A stretch of 64,000 nucleotides of DNA from Methylomonas sp. UP202 (lineage in GTDB: Bacteria > Pseudomonadota > Gammaproteobacteria > Methylococcales > Methylomonadaceae): contig NZ_CP123897.1 in the NCBI RefSeq assembly GCF_029910655.1, positions 4,329,547 to 4,393,546 on the forward strand. Reading direction: 5' to 3'. The position numbers and the translations under genes were made by a program. Within the stretch, counting starts at the first letter, position 1. Each line of letters begins with the position of its first letter. Below are positions 16,007 to 24,587 of this stretch, in pieces. The notes beneath the pieces are model-generated. The model made no database searches. It was not told the DNA's origin and saw only the letters and a list, made by a program, of their open reading frames with translations.

Positions 16007-17544
16007 TGACCCGCCTGTTTATCTCCCGCGACTCCACAGCGCTGTCATTGGGCGCTGAACTTGTCGCTCAGACCCTGCAACGGCATACCGCCGGCCAAAA
16101 CATTGAAATCATCCGCAACGGTTCACGTGGCTTGTTCTGGTTGGAACCGCTAATCGAGGTCGAAACCGACGCCGGCCGTGTAGCCTATGGCCCAGTACAA
16201 CCGGAAGATGTCGCCTCCCTGCTAGCATCCGGCCTCTTGGAAGGCAATCAACACCCCTTATATCTGGGCGATATAGAAGCCCTTCCCTATTTTAAAAACC
16301 AGAACCGCCTGACCTTCGCCCGCGTCGGTATCACCGATCCCGTCAGCTTGGACGATTATCTGGCCCACGACGGTTACCGCGGCTTGAAAAACGCGCTGGC
16401 GCTGCAACCTGCCGACATCGTTAAACAAGTTACCGAATCCGGCCTGCGCGGCCGGGGCGGCGCCGCATTCCCGACCGGCATTAAGTGGAATACCGTGTTA
16501 AACGCCCCTGCCGAACAAAAATACATCGTCTGCAACGCCGACGAAGGCGACTCCGGCACCTTTTCCGACCGAATGATCATGGAAGGCGACCCCTTCGTGT
16601 TGATCGAGGGCATGACGATTGCCGGCTTGGCCGTCGGCGCCACCCAAGGCTACATCTATCTGCGCATCGAATACCCCCACGCCAAAATTGCCCTGAACCA
16701 AGCTATCGCTGCCGCCTATGAAAACGGCTACCTCGGCGAAAACATTCAAGGCAGCGGCAAGACCTTCCATCTGGAAGTCCGTAGCGGCGCCGGCGCTTAT
16801 GTATGCGGCGAAGAGACATCGCTGCTGGAAAGTCTGGAAGGCAAACGCGGCCTGGTCCGTTTCAAGCCGCCGCTACCGGCCATCGTCGGCCTATTCGGCA
16901 AACCCACTATCGTCAACAACGTGATTTCGCTGGCCTCGATTCCGGTCATTTTGGATAAAGGCGGCGAATACTACAAAAATTTTGGGCTAGGCCGTTCGCG
17001 CGGTACCTTGCCGATTCAATTGGCCGGTAACATCAAGCACGGAGGCCTGTTCGAAGCCGCATTCGGCGTCACATTGCGAGAATTGCTGTACGACTACGGC
17101 GGCGGCTCCGCCAGCGGCCGGCCGATCCGGGCCGTGCAAGTCGGTGGTCCGTTGGGTGCCTATATGCCGGAAAGCCAGTTCGATACCCCACTCGATTACG
17201 AAGCCTTCGCCGCGATCGGCGCGGTTTTGGGCCACGGCGGCATCGTGGTACACGACGACACCACCAGTCTGGCCGACATGGCCCGCTATGCGATGGAATT
17301 CTGCGTCGAAGAATCCTGTGGCAAATGTACGCCATGCCGGATCGGCTCTACTCGCGGCGTCGAAGTCATCGACCGCATCCTCGATAACGTCGACAAAGCC
17401 AAGAACACCGAACTGCTGCGTGATTTATGCGACACAATGACGTGCGGTTCCTTGTGCGCCATGGGCGGCATGACACCCTACCCGGTGTTGAGCGCGCTGA
17501 ATCATTTCCCTGAAGACTTTGGCCTCCAAGCCACCAAAGCCTAA
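16006..17544 (+). CDS. fdsB: NAD-dependent formate dehydrogenase, beta (diaphorase) subunit
   Basis: A 512-aa NuoF-like subunit. A thioredoxin-like N-terminal part (about 1-120) is followed by the NAD and FMN sites: 'GLRGRGGAAFPTGIKW', 'NADEGDSGTFSDR' and 'GAGAYVCGEETSLLESLEG'. The [4Fe-4S] cluster is bound by 'ESCGKCTPCRIGS' plus a later Cys in 'TMTCGSLCAMGG'. It reduces NAD+ with electrons from formate. It lies between fdsG (one-base overlap) and fdsA (21-nt gap with GGAGGT as ribosome site). Confidence 0.95.
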   Translation: MTRLFISRDSTALSLGAELVAQTLQRHTAGQNIEIIRNGSRGLFWLEPLIEVETDAGRVAYGPVQPEDVASLLASGLLEGNQHPLYLGDIEALPYFKNQNRLTFARVGITDPVSLDDYLAHDGYRGLKNALALQPADIVKQVTESGLRGRGGAAFPTGIKWNTVLNAPAEQKYIVCNADEGDSGTFSDRMIMEGDPFVLIEGMTIAGLAVGATQGYIYLRIEYPHAKIALNQAIAAAYENGYLGENIQGSGKTFHLEVRSGAGAYVCGEETSLLESLEGKRGLVRFKPPLPAIVGLFGKPTIVNNVISLASIPVILDKGGEYYKNFGLGRSRGTLPIQLAGNIKHGGLFEAAFGVTLRELLYDYGGGSASGRPIRAVQVGGPLGAYMPESQFDTPLDYEAFAAIGAVLGHGGIVVHDDTTSLADMARYAMEFCVEESCGKCTPCRIGSTRGVEVIDRILDNVDKAKNTELLRDLCDTMTCGSLCAMGGMTPYPVLSALNHFPEDFGLQATKA

Positions 17545-17565
17545 CCGATCCCCCGGAGGTAGCTT

Positions 17566-20415
17566 ATGTCACTCAACAACGAAGTCGATTACGGAACGCC
17601 GGCCAGCGCGTCCCAACAAACCGTCAACCTTGAAATCGACGGCCATAAGGTGACCGTCAACGCCGGTACCTCGGTCATGCGAGCCGCCGCCGAAGCCGGC
17701 ATCAGCATACCGAAGCTGTGCGCCACCGACCACCTCGACCCGTTCGGCTCCTGCCGGATGTGCTTGGTGCAAATCGAAGGCGCGCGCGGTTACCCGGCAT
17801 CCTGTACGACACCGGTCGGCGAAGGCATGAAAGTCGTTACCCAAAACGAAAAGCTCGCCAAACTGCGCAAAGGCATCGCCGAACTCTATATTTCCGACCA
17901 CCCATTGGATTGCTTGACTTGCTCCGCCAACGGCAATTGCGAATTGCAAGACACGGTCGGCGAAGTCGGTTTGCGCGAAGTCCGTTACGGTTTCGAAGGT
18001 GAAAACCACCTGAAAGCGGAAAAAGACAACAGCAACCCCTATTTCTCTTTCGACCCCTCCAAATGCATCGTCTGCTCGCGTTGCGTCCGCGCCTGCGAAG
18101 AAGTGCAAGGTACTTTCGCATTGACGATAGATGGCCGCGGTTTCGAGTCTCACGTTTCGCCGGGCCAAGACCAAGCGTTCATGGAATCCGAGTGCGTGTC
18201 TTGCGGCGCCTGCGTACAAGCCTGCCCGACCGCGACCTTGATGGAAAAGGCGGTGATCGACCACGGCCAGCCAGAGCACAGCGCAATTACCACGTGCGCT
18301 TACTGCGGTGTCGGCTGCTCGTTCAAAGCCGAAATGAAAGGCGAGCAACTGGTAAGGATGGTTCCCGACAAAAACGGCCAGGCCAACCATGGTCATTCCT
18401 GCGTCAAGGGCCGCTTTGCTTTTGGCTACGCCACCCATAAAGACCGCATCACGACACCGATGGTACGCGACAAAATCAGCGATCCTTGGCGCGTCGTCAG
18501 TTGGGAAGAAGCCATTCAATTCGCGGCCGATCGCTTCAAGCAATTGCAAGCCAAATACGGCAAGGATTCGATCGGCGGTATCACCTCGTCGCGTTGCACC
18601 AACGAAGAAACCTATCTGGTGCAAAAACTGATCCGTGCCGGCTTCGGCAACAACAACGTCGATACTTGCGCCAGGGTCTGCCATTCACCGACCGGTTACG
18701 GCCTGAAAACCACCTTCGGCGAATCGTCCGGCACCCAGACTTTCGACTCGGTCATGCAATCCGACGTCATCCTGGTTATCGGCGCTAACCCGACCGACGG
18801 CCACCCGGTGTTCGGTTCGATGATGAAACGCCGACTGCGTCAAGGCGCCAAACTGATCGTCGTCGACCCGCGCGGCATCGATCTGGTGCGCAATAGTCCG
18901 CACGTCAAAGCCGACTACCATCTGAAACTGCGCCCAGGCACTAACGTCGCCGTCGTCACCGCGCTGGCCCACGTCATCGTTACCGAAGGTCTGGTCAACG
19001 AACAATTCGCGCTGGAACGCTGCGACGTCGAGTCGTTCAACAAATGGAAAACCTTTGTGGCACTGCCGCAAAATTCGCCGGAAGCCGTCGCAGAACTGAC
19101 CGGCGTCCCCGCCGAAGCGATGCGCGGCGCCGCGCGGCTGTATGCCACCGGCGGTAACGGCGCGATCTATTACGGTTTGGGCGTCACCGAACACAGCCAA
19201 GGTTCGACAACCGTGATCGGCATCGCCAACCTGGCGATGGCCACCGGCAACATCGGCCGCGAAGGTGTCGGCGTCAACCCGTTACGCGGTCAAAACAACG
19301 TGCAAGGTTCATGCGACATGGGTTCGTTCCCGCACGAATTTGTCGGTTACCGTCACGTCTCCGATAGCGCTACTCGCACCCAATTCGAAGCGGCTTGGGG
19401 TGTGACATTGGCCTCCGAGCCAGGCCTGCGCATTCCCAACATGTTCGCCGCCGCGATCGAAGGCAGCTTCAAGGGCCTATACGTACAAGGCGAGGACATC
19501 GCGCAATCCGATCCCGATATCAACCACGTCCATCATGCGTTGCGGGAAATGGAATGCATCGTGGTGCAAGACATCTTCTTAAACGAAACCGCCAAGTTCG
19601 CCCACGTATTCCTGCCCGGCTCTTCGTTCCTGGAGAAAAACGGCACCTTCACCAATGCCGAGCGCCGCATCTCGCCGGTACGCCGGGTGATGACACCGCT
19701 GGGCGGCAAGGAAGATTGGCAAGTTACCCAAGACTTGGCCAATGCGCTGGGCTTTCCGATGAATTACAGTCATCCGTCGGAAATCATGGACGAAATCGCC
19801 AGCCTGACCCCGCAATTCGCCGGCGTCAGCTACGAGAAAATCGACGAGATGGGCAGCATCCAATGGCCGTGCAACGACGAATCGCCGGAAGGCACGCCGA
19901 TCATGCATGCCGACCATTTCGTGCGCGGCAAGGGCCGTTTCCTGTTGACGGAATACATTCCGACCGCGGAACGCACCAGCAGCAAATACCCGCTGATCCT
20001 GACCACCGGCCGGATTCTGTCGCAATACAACGTCGGCGCCCAAACCCGCCGCACCGACAACGTCGCCTGGCATGCCGAAGACAAATTGGAAATCCATCCT
20101 CACGACGCCGAAGTCCTGGGCGTGGCCGACGGCGACTGGGTCGGCGTCAAGAGCCGCACCGGCGAAACCGTGTTGAGGGCGCTGATTACCGACCGAATGC
20201 AACCGGGCGTGGTCTATACCACCTTCCACTTCCCGCATTCCGGTGCCAACGTCATCACCACCGACAACTCGGACTGGGCAACCAACTGCCCCGAATACAA
20301 AGTGACGGCGGTACACGTCGCGAAGGTCGCTCAACCGTCTGATTGGCAACGTGAATACCGCGCCTTCTCCGACGACCAGCAATCGCTGCTGGACAACCGC
20401 ATCGGCGCCGGCTAA
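17566..20415 (+). CDS. fdsA: NAD-dependent formate dehydrogenase, catalytic alpha subunit
   Basis: A 949-aa molybdopterin enzyme that oxidises formate to CO2. Visible cofactor sites: [2Fe-2S] at C52, C63, C66 and C80; the NuoG-like set H112, C116, C119 and C125; two [4Fe-4S] ferredoxin clusters (C167/170/173/177 and C210/213/216/220); and the cluster next to the molybdenum centre (C244, C247, C251, C279). The molybdenum ligand is a cysteine, C372 in 'ARVCHSPTGYG', so this is not a selenoenzyme. The C-terminus holds the pterin-binding domain ('TTGRILSQYNVGAQTRR'). In methylotrophs this step ends C1 oxidation and provides NADH. The start is the ATG at 17566. Confidence 0.96.
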   Translation: MSLNNEVDYGTPASASQQTVNLEIDGHKVTVNAGTSVMRAAAEAGISIPKLCATDHLDPFGSCRMCLVQIEGARGYPASCTTPVGEGMKVVTQNEKLAKLRKGIAELYISDHPLDCLTCSANGNCELQDTVGEVGLREVRYGFEGENHLKAEKDNSNPYFSFDPSKCIVCSRCVRACEEVQGTFALTIDGRGFESHVSPGQDQAFMESECVSCGACVQACPTATLMEKAVIDHGQPEHSAITTCAYCGVGCSFKAEMKGEQLVRMVPDKNGQANHGHSCVKGRFAFGYATHKDRITTPMVRDKISDPWRVVSWEEAIQFAADRFKQLQAKYGKDSIGGITSSRCTNEETYLVQKLIRAGFGNNNVDTCARVCHSPTGYGLKTTFGESSGTQTFDSVMQSDVILVIGANPTDGHPVFGSMMKRRLRQGAKLIVVDPRGIDLVRNSPHVKADYHLKLRPGTNVAVVTALAHVIVTEGLVNEQFALERCDVESFNKWKTFVALPQNSPEAVAELTGVPAEAMRGAARLYATGGNGAIYYGLGVTEHSQGSTTVIGIANLAMATGNIGREGVGVNPLRGQNNVQGSCDMGSFPHEFVGYRHVSDSATRTQFEAAWGVTLASEPGLRIPNMFAAAIEGSFKGLYVQGEDIAQSDPDINHVHHALREMECIVVQDIFLNETAKFAHVFLPGSSFLEKNGTFTNAERRISPVRRVMTPLGGKEDWQVTQDLANALGFPMNYSHPSEIMDEIASLTPQFAGVSYEKIDEMGSIQWPCNDESPEGTPIMHADHFVRGKGRFLLTEYIPTAERTSSKYPLILTTGRILSQYNVGAQTRRTDNVAWHAEDKLEIHPHDAEVLGVADGDWVGVKSRTGETVLRALITDRMQPGVVYTTFHFPHSGANVITTDNSDWATNCPEYKVTAVHVAKVAQPSDWQREYRAFSDDQQSLLDNRIGAG

Positions 20416-20427
20416 AACCGAGGCAAC

Positions 20428-21267
20428 ATGGACCCGGTCCCAGAGGAACTGGGCTGGACCAGCTATCGAACCGGCACGTTCGATAGCTGGCGCGGCCCCA
20501 TCCACAGCCGAAAGCAAGACTACGTGGCCGAGGAAGTACCGGTAGTGCTGGTCTACAACACGATCCCTCACGTCGTGATGCTGACCACGCCGCTGAATCT
20601 GGAAGACTTCGGCCTCGGCTTCAGCCTGACGGAAGACATCATCCGCCACCCAGCCGAACTGCTGTCGGTCAAAGTGGTGCAGCGCGCCAAAGGCGTCGAA
20701 GTCCGTATGCAGATCCCTGAGGCACGCTTCGACAATCTGCACGGCAAGGGCAAGAACATGACCGGCCGCACCGGTTGCGGCCTGTGCGGCGCAACCACGC
20801 TGGAACAAGCCATCCGCCCGGCCCGCCGGGTCTGCGATGGTTCAATATTGGACGCCGCGCTGCTCAGCCGGGCTTTCGAAGCGATGCAGCAGCAGCAAGC
20901 GCTGAATTTGCTGACCGGCGCGGTACATGCCGCCGCCTGGCTGGAGCCGGAACGCGGCATCGCCATGGTGAGGGAAGATGTTGGCCGCCACAACGCCCTG
21001 GACAAACTGATCGGCGCGCTTGCCAGAACCGGTTGCGACTTCTCTGCCGGCTGGCTATTGGTAACCAGTCGCGCCAGCTACGAAATGGTCCAAAAGGCCG
21101 CCAGCGTCGGCATTTCGCTATTGGCGGCCATTTCGGCACCGACCGCGCTGGCGATACGGCTGGCGGACGAATGCGGCCTGACCTTGGTCGGCTTCACCCG
21201 CAACGAAAACCACACGATTTATACCCACCCCTTTCGTTTACAACATTATCAAGAATCTGCCGCATAA
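20428..21267 (+). CDS. fdhD: Formate dehydrogenase sulfurtransferase FdhD (FdsC)
   Basis: A 279-aa chaperone. FdhD moves sulfur from a cysteine desulfurase to the molybdenum cofactor, which formate dehydrogenase needs for activity. The family Cys motif is seen in 'GRTGCGLCGATT' (C-x2-C), along with 'HAAAWLEPERGIAMVREDVGRHNALDKLIG', written here in pieces: 'AMVREDVGRHNALDKLIG' and 'VTSRASYEMVQKAAS'. The start ATG has GAGG 6 nt upstream and lies 12 nt after fdsA. The position matches fdsC of fdsGBACD operons. Confidence 0.94.
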   Translation: MDPVPEELGWTSYRTGTFDSWRGPIHSRKQDYVAEEVPVVLVYNTIPHVVMLTTPLNLEDFGLGFSLTEDIIRHPAELLSVKVVQRAKGVEVRMQIPEARFDNLHGKGKNMTGRTGCGLCGATTLEQAIRPARRVCDGSILDAALLSRAFEAMQQQQALNLLTGAVHAAAWLEPERGIAMVREDVGRHNALDKLIGALARTGCDFSAGWLLVTSRASYEMVQKAASVGISLLAAISAPTALAIRLADECGLTLVGFTRNENHTIYTHPFRLQHYQESAA

Positions 21268-21270
21268 CTC

Positions 21271-21489
21271 ATGGATAACAGCAATCTCGTCAAAATGGCC
21301 AATAACATCGGCGCGTTTTTCCAATCCGAGCCGGAACACGATGTCGCGGTCAGCGGCGTCGAAACCCACATCCGCAATTTCTGGGAACCCAGAATGCGTA
21401 AGCAAATCGTCGAATATTTGCAGCACGGCGGCAACGAACTGCTGGACATCGTCGCCGAAGCGGTCAAGCGCATCTCGCAAAAACCCTGA
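21271..21489 (+). CDS. fdsD: Formate dehydrogenase delta subunit
   Basis: A 72-aa helical protein with the family pattern 'LVKMANNIGAFFQSEPEHD', 'HIRNFWEPRMRKQI' and 'ELLDIVAEAVKRI'. It is the small subunit or assembly factor of soluble NAD-dependent formate dehydrogenases. It starts 3 nt after fdhD and is the last gene of the operon; a strong terminator follows. Confidence 0.92.
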   Translation: MDNSNLVKMANNIGAFFQSEPEHDVAVSGVETHIRNFWEPRMRKQIVEYLQHGGNELLDIVAEAVKRISQKP

Positions 21490-21511
21490 TAGGCTTATAA
21501 CATCCAAACAG

Positions 21512-21545
21512 GCCCGATCCGCGGCAAACGGATCGGGCTTTTTTT
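21512..21545 (+). terminator. Terminator of the formate dehydrogenase operon
   Basis: GCCCGATCC (21512-21520) pairs perfectly with GGATCGGGC (21530-21538), followed by seven T. Confidence 0.93.
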
Positions 21546-21635
21546 GGCGATGTGCAGCTGCGGCATCCCCCGTGGACGGGATGCGCATTCAGGCAAGACT
21601 CTCCGCAAATTGCGCCTTTAAAAACCCGCTACTCC

Positions 21636-22175
21636 TTATTCCGCAATGCTGCTTGCTTGAGCGCACTGTGTCCAGGCTGGCGCGCTCCCGCCAATGACCT
21701 CATCTTCGTTCGCATCGGGCGCGATCGGCGCAATCTGAATCTTTCGCTGAAGCTTGCCATCCGCCAGACGCCGCATTTCAAAGCCGATGGGCGAAACCCC
21801 GTGCGGAAACTGGTACTTATAGACCACACTCCTGCTATCGCCCGTAAAGCACCAACCGTAGATCATGCCGAAATCCCCTGTGAATCTTCTCAGACGGCTC
21901 TCCGGCCCCAAGACGGCAAGAAGGATGGGCTGCGGATAGGAAGTTCCCTGATTCCGATACATGGCTAACCAACCGGCGTATCGCTTGTTGGCGGACACTG
22001 CAGGCTTACTAAAGCCATCTTGATCTTCGATCCTCGGCGCTGGAAAGTTACTTCCGTCGGACCGGGTAAGTGTCAACCTCGCTCCATTTTCTTCAAGATG
22101 AGTCTCAACGAATTCAGCGCCTTCGGCCGATGTAGCGGTTATAACCGTAAAGAGTAGCAAGACTTGGAGCTTCAT
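21636..22175 (-). CDS. Secreted hypothetical protein
   Basis: A 179-aa protein with a signal peptide (MKLQVLLLFTVITATSAEG, cut near AEGAEF). The start is the ATG at 22175. The mature part resembles WD/beta-propeller-like fragments ('GDFGMIYGWCFTGDSRSVVY', 'GVSPIGFEMRRLADGKLQRK') but is too short for a full propeller. The family was not recognised. It stands alone, convergent to the fds operon. Confidence 0.65.
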   Translation of the reverse strand: MKLQVLLLFTVITATSAEGAEFVETHLEENGARLTLTRSDGSNFPAPRIEDQDGFSKPAVSANKRYAGWLAMYRNQGTSYPQPILLAVLGPESRLRRFTGDFGMIYGWCFTGDSRSVVYKYQFPHGVSPIGFEMRRLADGKLQRKIQIAPIAPDANEDEVIGGSAPAWTQCAQASSIAE

Positions 22176-22654
22176 AAGCACAAAAAAGTCCGAACCGGGT
22201 ATTGAAAGCGAAGCTTAGCGTAGCTTCGGGTAATCCGCATTTCTTGAAAATTCACCAAGTGCCGTTAACCCTGAAACGCGAGCCGCATTCGCGCCGGTTC
22301 GACCTAAGCCAACCTCTTCCGGAGAAGACAAATTCCATCATTTTCAAAACCCACGCCAAGCGTAGCTTTTTGTCCGGCAACCAAGCTATTAAGTTTCCGC
22401 TAAAGCATGCCCTATTTCGTAATCGAACCGCCGCCGTTGTTGTGTCGCGAACCCGACAATTGCGCCAGCACATCCAGATTGCCTATTGATTTTAAATGTT
22501 TTTTTCTTGGCACAATGCTTGCGTTTGGATAGACAGCGTCCGCCGCCGTACCCAGGTTTTCTGTCCGTCTCGCTATTTTGAGCTTTACGGAGCTTGGAAA
22601 ACCGGTATTCGACCGGCGACGACCCCATCCAACCGACTAACTCCGGAGCAGATC
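22176..22654. other. Intergenic region
   Basis: No convincing gene. A small open frame at 22202-22489 (plus strand) lacks a ribosome site and any family-like sequence. A small GAAGCT/AGCTTC inverted repeat lies near 22210. The useful content is the sigma-54-type promoter at 22507-22523 and a leader of about 120 nt before the gene at 22655. Confidence 0.6.
22507..22523 (+). promoter_or_regulatory. Sigma-54 (RpoN) promoter
   Basis: The sequence TTGGCACAATGCTTGCG fits the -24/-12 consensus TTGGCAC-N5-TTGC: GG and GC are exactly 10 nt apart. The predicted transcript start is near 22535, about 120 nt before the DUF1508 gene. The activator site was not found. Confidence 0.75.
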
Positions 22655-22990
22655 ATGCCAGCGACCTTTGAACTGAAAACCAACGAAGACAATCAATATG
22701 TATTCAACTTCCTGAGCAGCAAGGGCGAACTGATCCTGATGAGCGGCGATTACCCCAACAAGGAAGAAGCGATTCAGGGCATTAAAGAAGTCCGCACCGG
22801 TTCGTTAATGAGCCACCAAATCGCCGCCAGCCGGGTACCAGAGGGCGATACCTTCTTTGTGATCAAGGATACGGTGGGTAACATCATTGTTAAAAGCGTT
22901 TTATATAACTCGAATATGCTGTTCGACAACGCCCTGCACACGGTCAAGGACAATGCCTGCATCGCCGAAATCGTCGATTTGACCGCATAA
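22655..22990 (+). CDS. DUF1508 (YegP-like) protein, two tandem repeats
   Basis: A 111-aa protein made of two copies of the DUF1508 motif: 'FELKTNEDNQYVFNFLSSKG' to about residue 50, and 'FFVIKDTVGNIIVKSVLY' in the second half. YegP-type proteins are small beta proteins of uncertain function. The start ATG at 22655 has GGAG 8 nt upstream. It is the first gene behind the sigma-54 promoter, followed 57 nt later by an unknown gene in the same direction. Confidence 0.85.
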   Translation: MPATFELKTNEDNQYVFNFLSSKGELILMSGDYPNKEEAIQGIKEVRTGSLMSHQIAASRVPEGDTFFVIKDTVGNIIVKSVLYNSNMLFDNALHTVKDNACIAEIVDLTA

Positions 22991-23047
22991 GCCTCGTATC
23001 GGGGCGATTGTTCATTTTCTACCAGACAGCAATGAGGTATCGACACC

Positions 23048-23662
23048 ATGGCAGGCGAACTTAAAATTGTTCGGGAATTGGCGACGGTTTGCGTCACCGC
23101 GGGCGAGTTGGCCGCGATCGCAAGCTTAATTAAAGACGAGCTCAAAAAGCCTGACTTTGTCGAACAATTCGACAAGATGGCGGACGCGATCGACGAATGC
23201 TACGCCATCACGGTGACGATTCTTCAACCGTGGTTAGAAATGACCAGCGAAGCCGAATTTTGCGAGAAATTCGACACCCTCCATGCCGACTACAAAGCCA
23301 CGTATTTAACGATTACCAACCGACCGCGACTAGCCTCAGACCGGGCTTACATCGAGTACGTGGCGCTTCGGGAATTCAAGGAAACCCAAACAGCCTATCC
23401 CTTGCTGAAAATGACTTTCGCCCGCCTGGACGAATTTATCGACAAATGGATTACCAACGACGCCTGGCTGGCGATGACGATCGAGAATCTGGTAAAAATG
23501 CTGCATCGCTACTTGAACGAAGTCGCCGAGCTCAAGCAAAAAGATCCGACCGACGCCTTTGCCATTTACCGAGCCTTGATGATGGCGTTTCGTCCGTTTT
23601 ACGGCTTGCTGGAAACCGGCGAAGCGAAAGCCGAGCCCCGGCGCCTGGAAAGTACCGGCTAG
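23048..23662 (+). CDS. Helical hypothetical protein, second gene of the sigma-54 unit
   Basis: A 204-aa, almost wholly helical soluble protein (MAGELKIVRELATVCVTAGE..., 'ALREFKETQTAYPLLKM', 'LVKMLHRYLNEVAELKQ'). No signal peptide, membrane helix or recognised motif is present. A GAGG lies about 11 nt before the ATG. No terminator is seen between it and the DUF1508 gene, so it is probably in the same RpoN-dependent transcript. The function is unknown. Confidence 0.75.
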   Translation: MAGELKIVRELATVCVTAGELAAIASLIKDELKKPDFVEQFDKMADAIDECYAITVTILQPWLEMTSEAEFCEKFDTLHADYKATYLTITNRPRLASDRAYIEYVALREFKETQTAYPLLKMTFARLDEFIDKWITNDAWLAMTIENLVKMLHRYLNEVAELKQKDPTDAFAIYRALMMAFRPFYGLLETGEAKAEPRRLESTG

Positions 23663-23847
23663 ACTGAACGGTCCAGCCGTTTCGCCGTAGATCGCGACGA
23701 CAAGGGGGCGCTGTCGGTACCGCGCCTGACCGCCAGTTAACTCAGCGGCTGTTCGATAGCTTTACGTCTAGAATATTTCCTCTGCCGCAACGTTACATCC
23801 ATCAATTTCCTGTTAATACCAATAGGACCACGTCTCTTACCCGCAAA

Positions 23848-23873
23848 CACAAAAGGCGCGGCCTGAGCCGCGC
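23848..23873 (-). terminator. Terminator of the collar-domain gene
   Basis: On the minus strand GCGCGGC pairs with GCCGCGC across a 4-nt loop, followed by TTTTGTG. It lies 17 nt past the stop at 23890. Confidence 0.75.
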
Positions 23874-23889
23874 TCTTGGGGGTTTGATG

Positions 23890-24531
23890 CTACTCGCGTC
23901 CAGGAAAGATGCCCACAGTCGCGACACAATAACGCATGCCGACGTAGGGATTGCGTACTGAAAATGGATGGCTCTCGCCGCTAGCGCCCACCGTCGTGCT
24001 GGCGTTGACGGTAACGGCATCCGTCGCCAACTCTGCGTTCGCGGGCGAGTTGGAATAAATGTTATCCCGATTCGCGGAGACGGCCGGAAACTTGCCGCTC
24101 GGATTGGTGCTGTTACCGTTGCTGTTGACTGCATGCAATTTCGCGGTGACGATGGTATTGGCCGCGTGGCTATGAAACGGCATATTCGGCTGGAATAATG
24201 TTACGTTCTCCTGCCCGCTGATCTCGCCCAAATCGACCGGCGCCAAGCCGGGGCCGACGCCGACGCCGATCGGATTGCGGCCGCGTAAATCCGGCAATGA
24301 GAATGTCGTTTGTCCGTTACCGCCGTAAGTAGTGCCTAACAAGGCGAACAGCGCCTGGTTTTGAGCTATCGATAACAAGCGTCCGTCGGCTTCCGCATAA
24401 CCGATTGGGCAATAGGTGGTGGCAAAGGTGCATACTTCGCCGATATAAGGTTGCGAGCCGCAGGCGGCGGCGGAGCCGCTCAAGCTTGCGATGGTCAGGG
24501 CCAATAGGGTTTTCAAGGATTTTTTAGACAT
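23890..24531 (-). CDS. Secreted phage-tail-collar-domain (MdpB-like) protein
   Basis: A 213-aa protein. A signal peptide (MSKKSLKTLLALTIASLSGSAAA) precedes a tail-collar domain: 'YIGEVCTFATTYCPIGYAEA', 'GRLLSIAQNQALFALLGTTY' and 'TTFSLPDLRGRNPIGVGVG'. The end 'GMRYCVATVGIFPGRE' is the usual close of microcystin-dependent-protein-like collar proteins. Such proteins form trimeric tail-fibre tips in phages, but here there are no phage genes nearby, and the signal peptide points to an exported cellular protein, perhaps an adhesin or carbohydrate-binding surface protein. The start ATG has AAGG 9 nt upstream. Confidence 0.85.
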   Translation of the reverse strand: MSKKSLKTLLALTIASLSGSAAACGSQPYIGEVCTFATTYCPIGYAEADGRLLSIAQNQALFALLGTTYGGNGQTTFSLPDLRGRNPIGVGVGPGLAPVDLGEISGQENVTLFQPNMPFHSHAANTIVTAKLHAVNSNGNSTNPSGKFPAVSANRDNIYSNSPANAELATDAVTVNASTTVGASGESHPFSVRNPYVGMRYCVATVGIFPGRE

Positions 24532-24587
24532 GGGAAGTACCTTTATTCAGTGATGTTGAGTAATTCGTCGATTTAAAGCGTGTTGTT

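Noticed and set aside
18661-18700. Possible selenocysteine site in FdsA
   Set aside because: The molybdenum-ligand position is an ordinary Cys codon (TGC) in 'ARVCHSP'; there is no in-frame TGA.
19579-20808. A 409-codon minus-strand frame across fdsA and fdhD
   Set aside because: It crosses two well-supported plus-strand genes and their junction, with no recognisable domain.
22202-22489. A 95-codon frame before the sigma-54 promoter
   Set aside because: No ribosome site, no family-like sequence, and it ends just before the promoter in a region with small inverted repeats.
23890-24531. Prophage remnant at the collar-domain gene
   Set aside because: No integrase, capsid, tail or lysis gene and no attachment-site repeat was seen around it, and the protein has a signal peptide.
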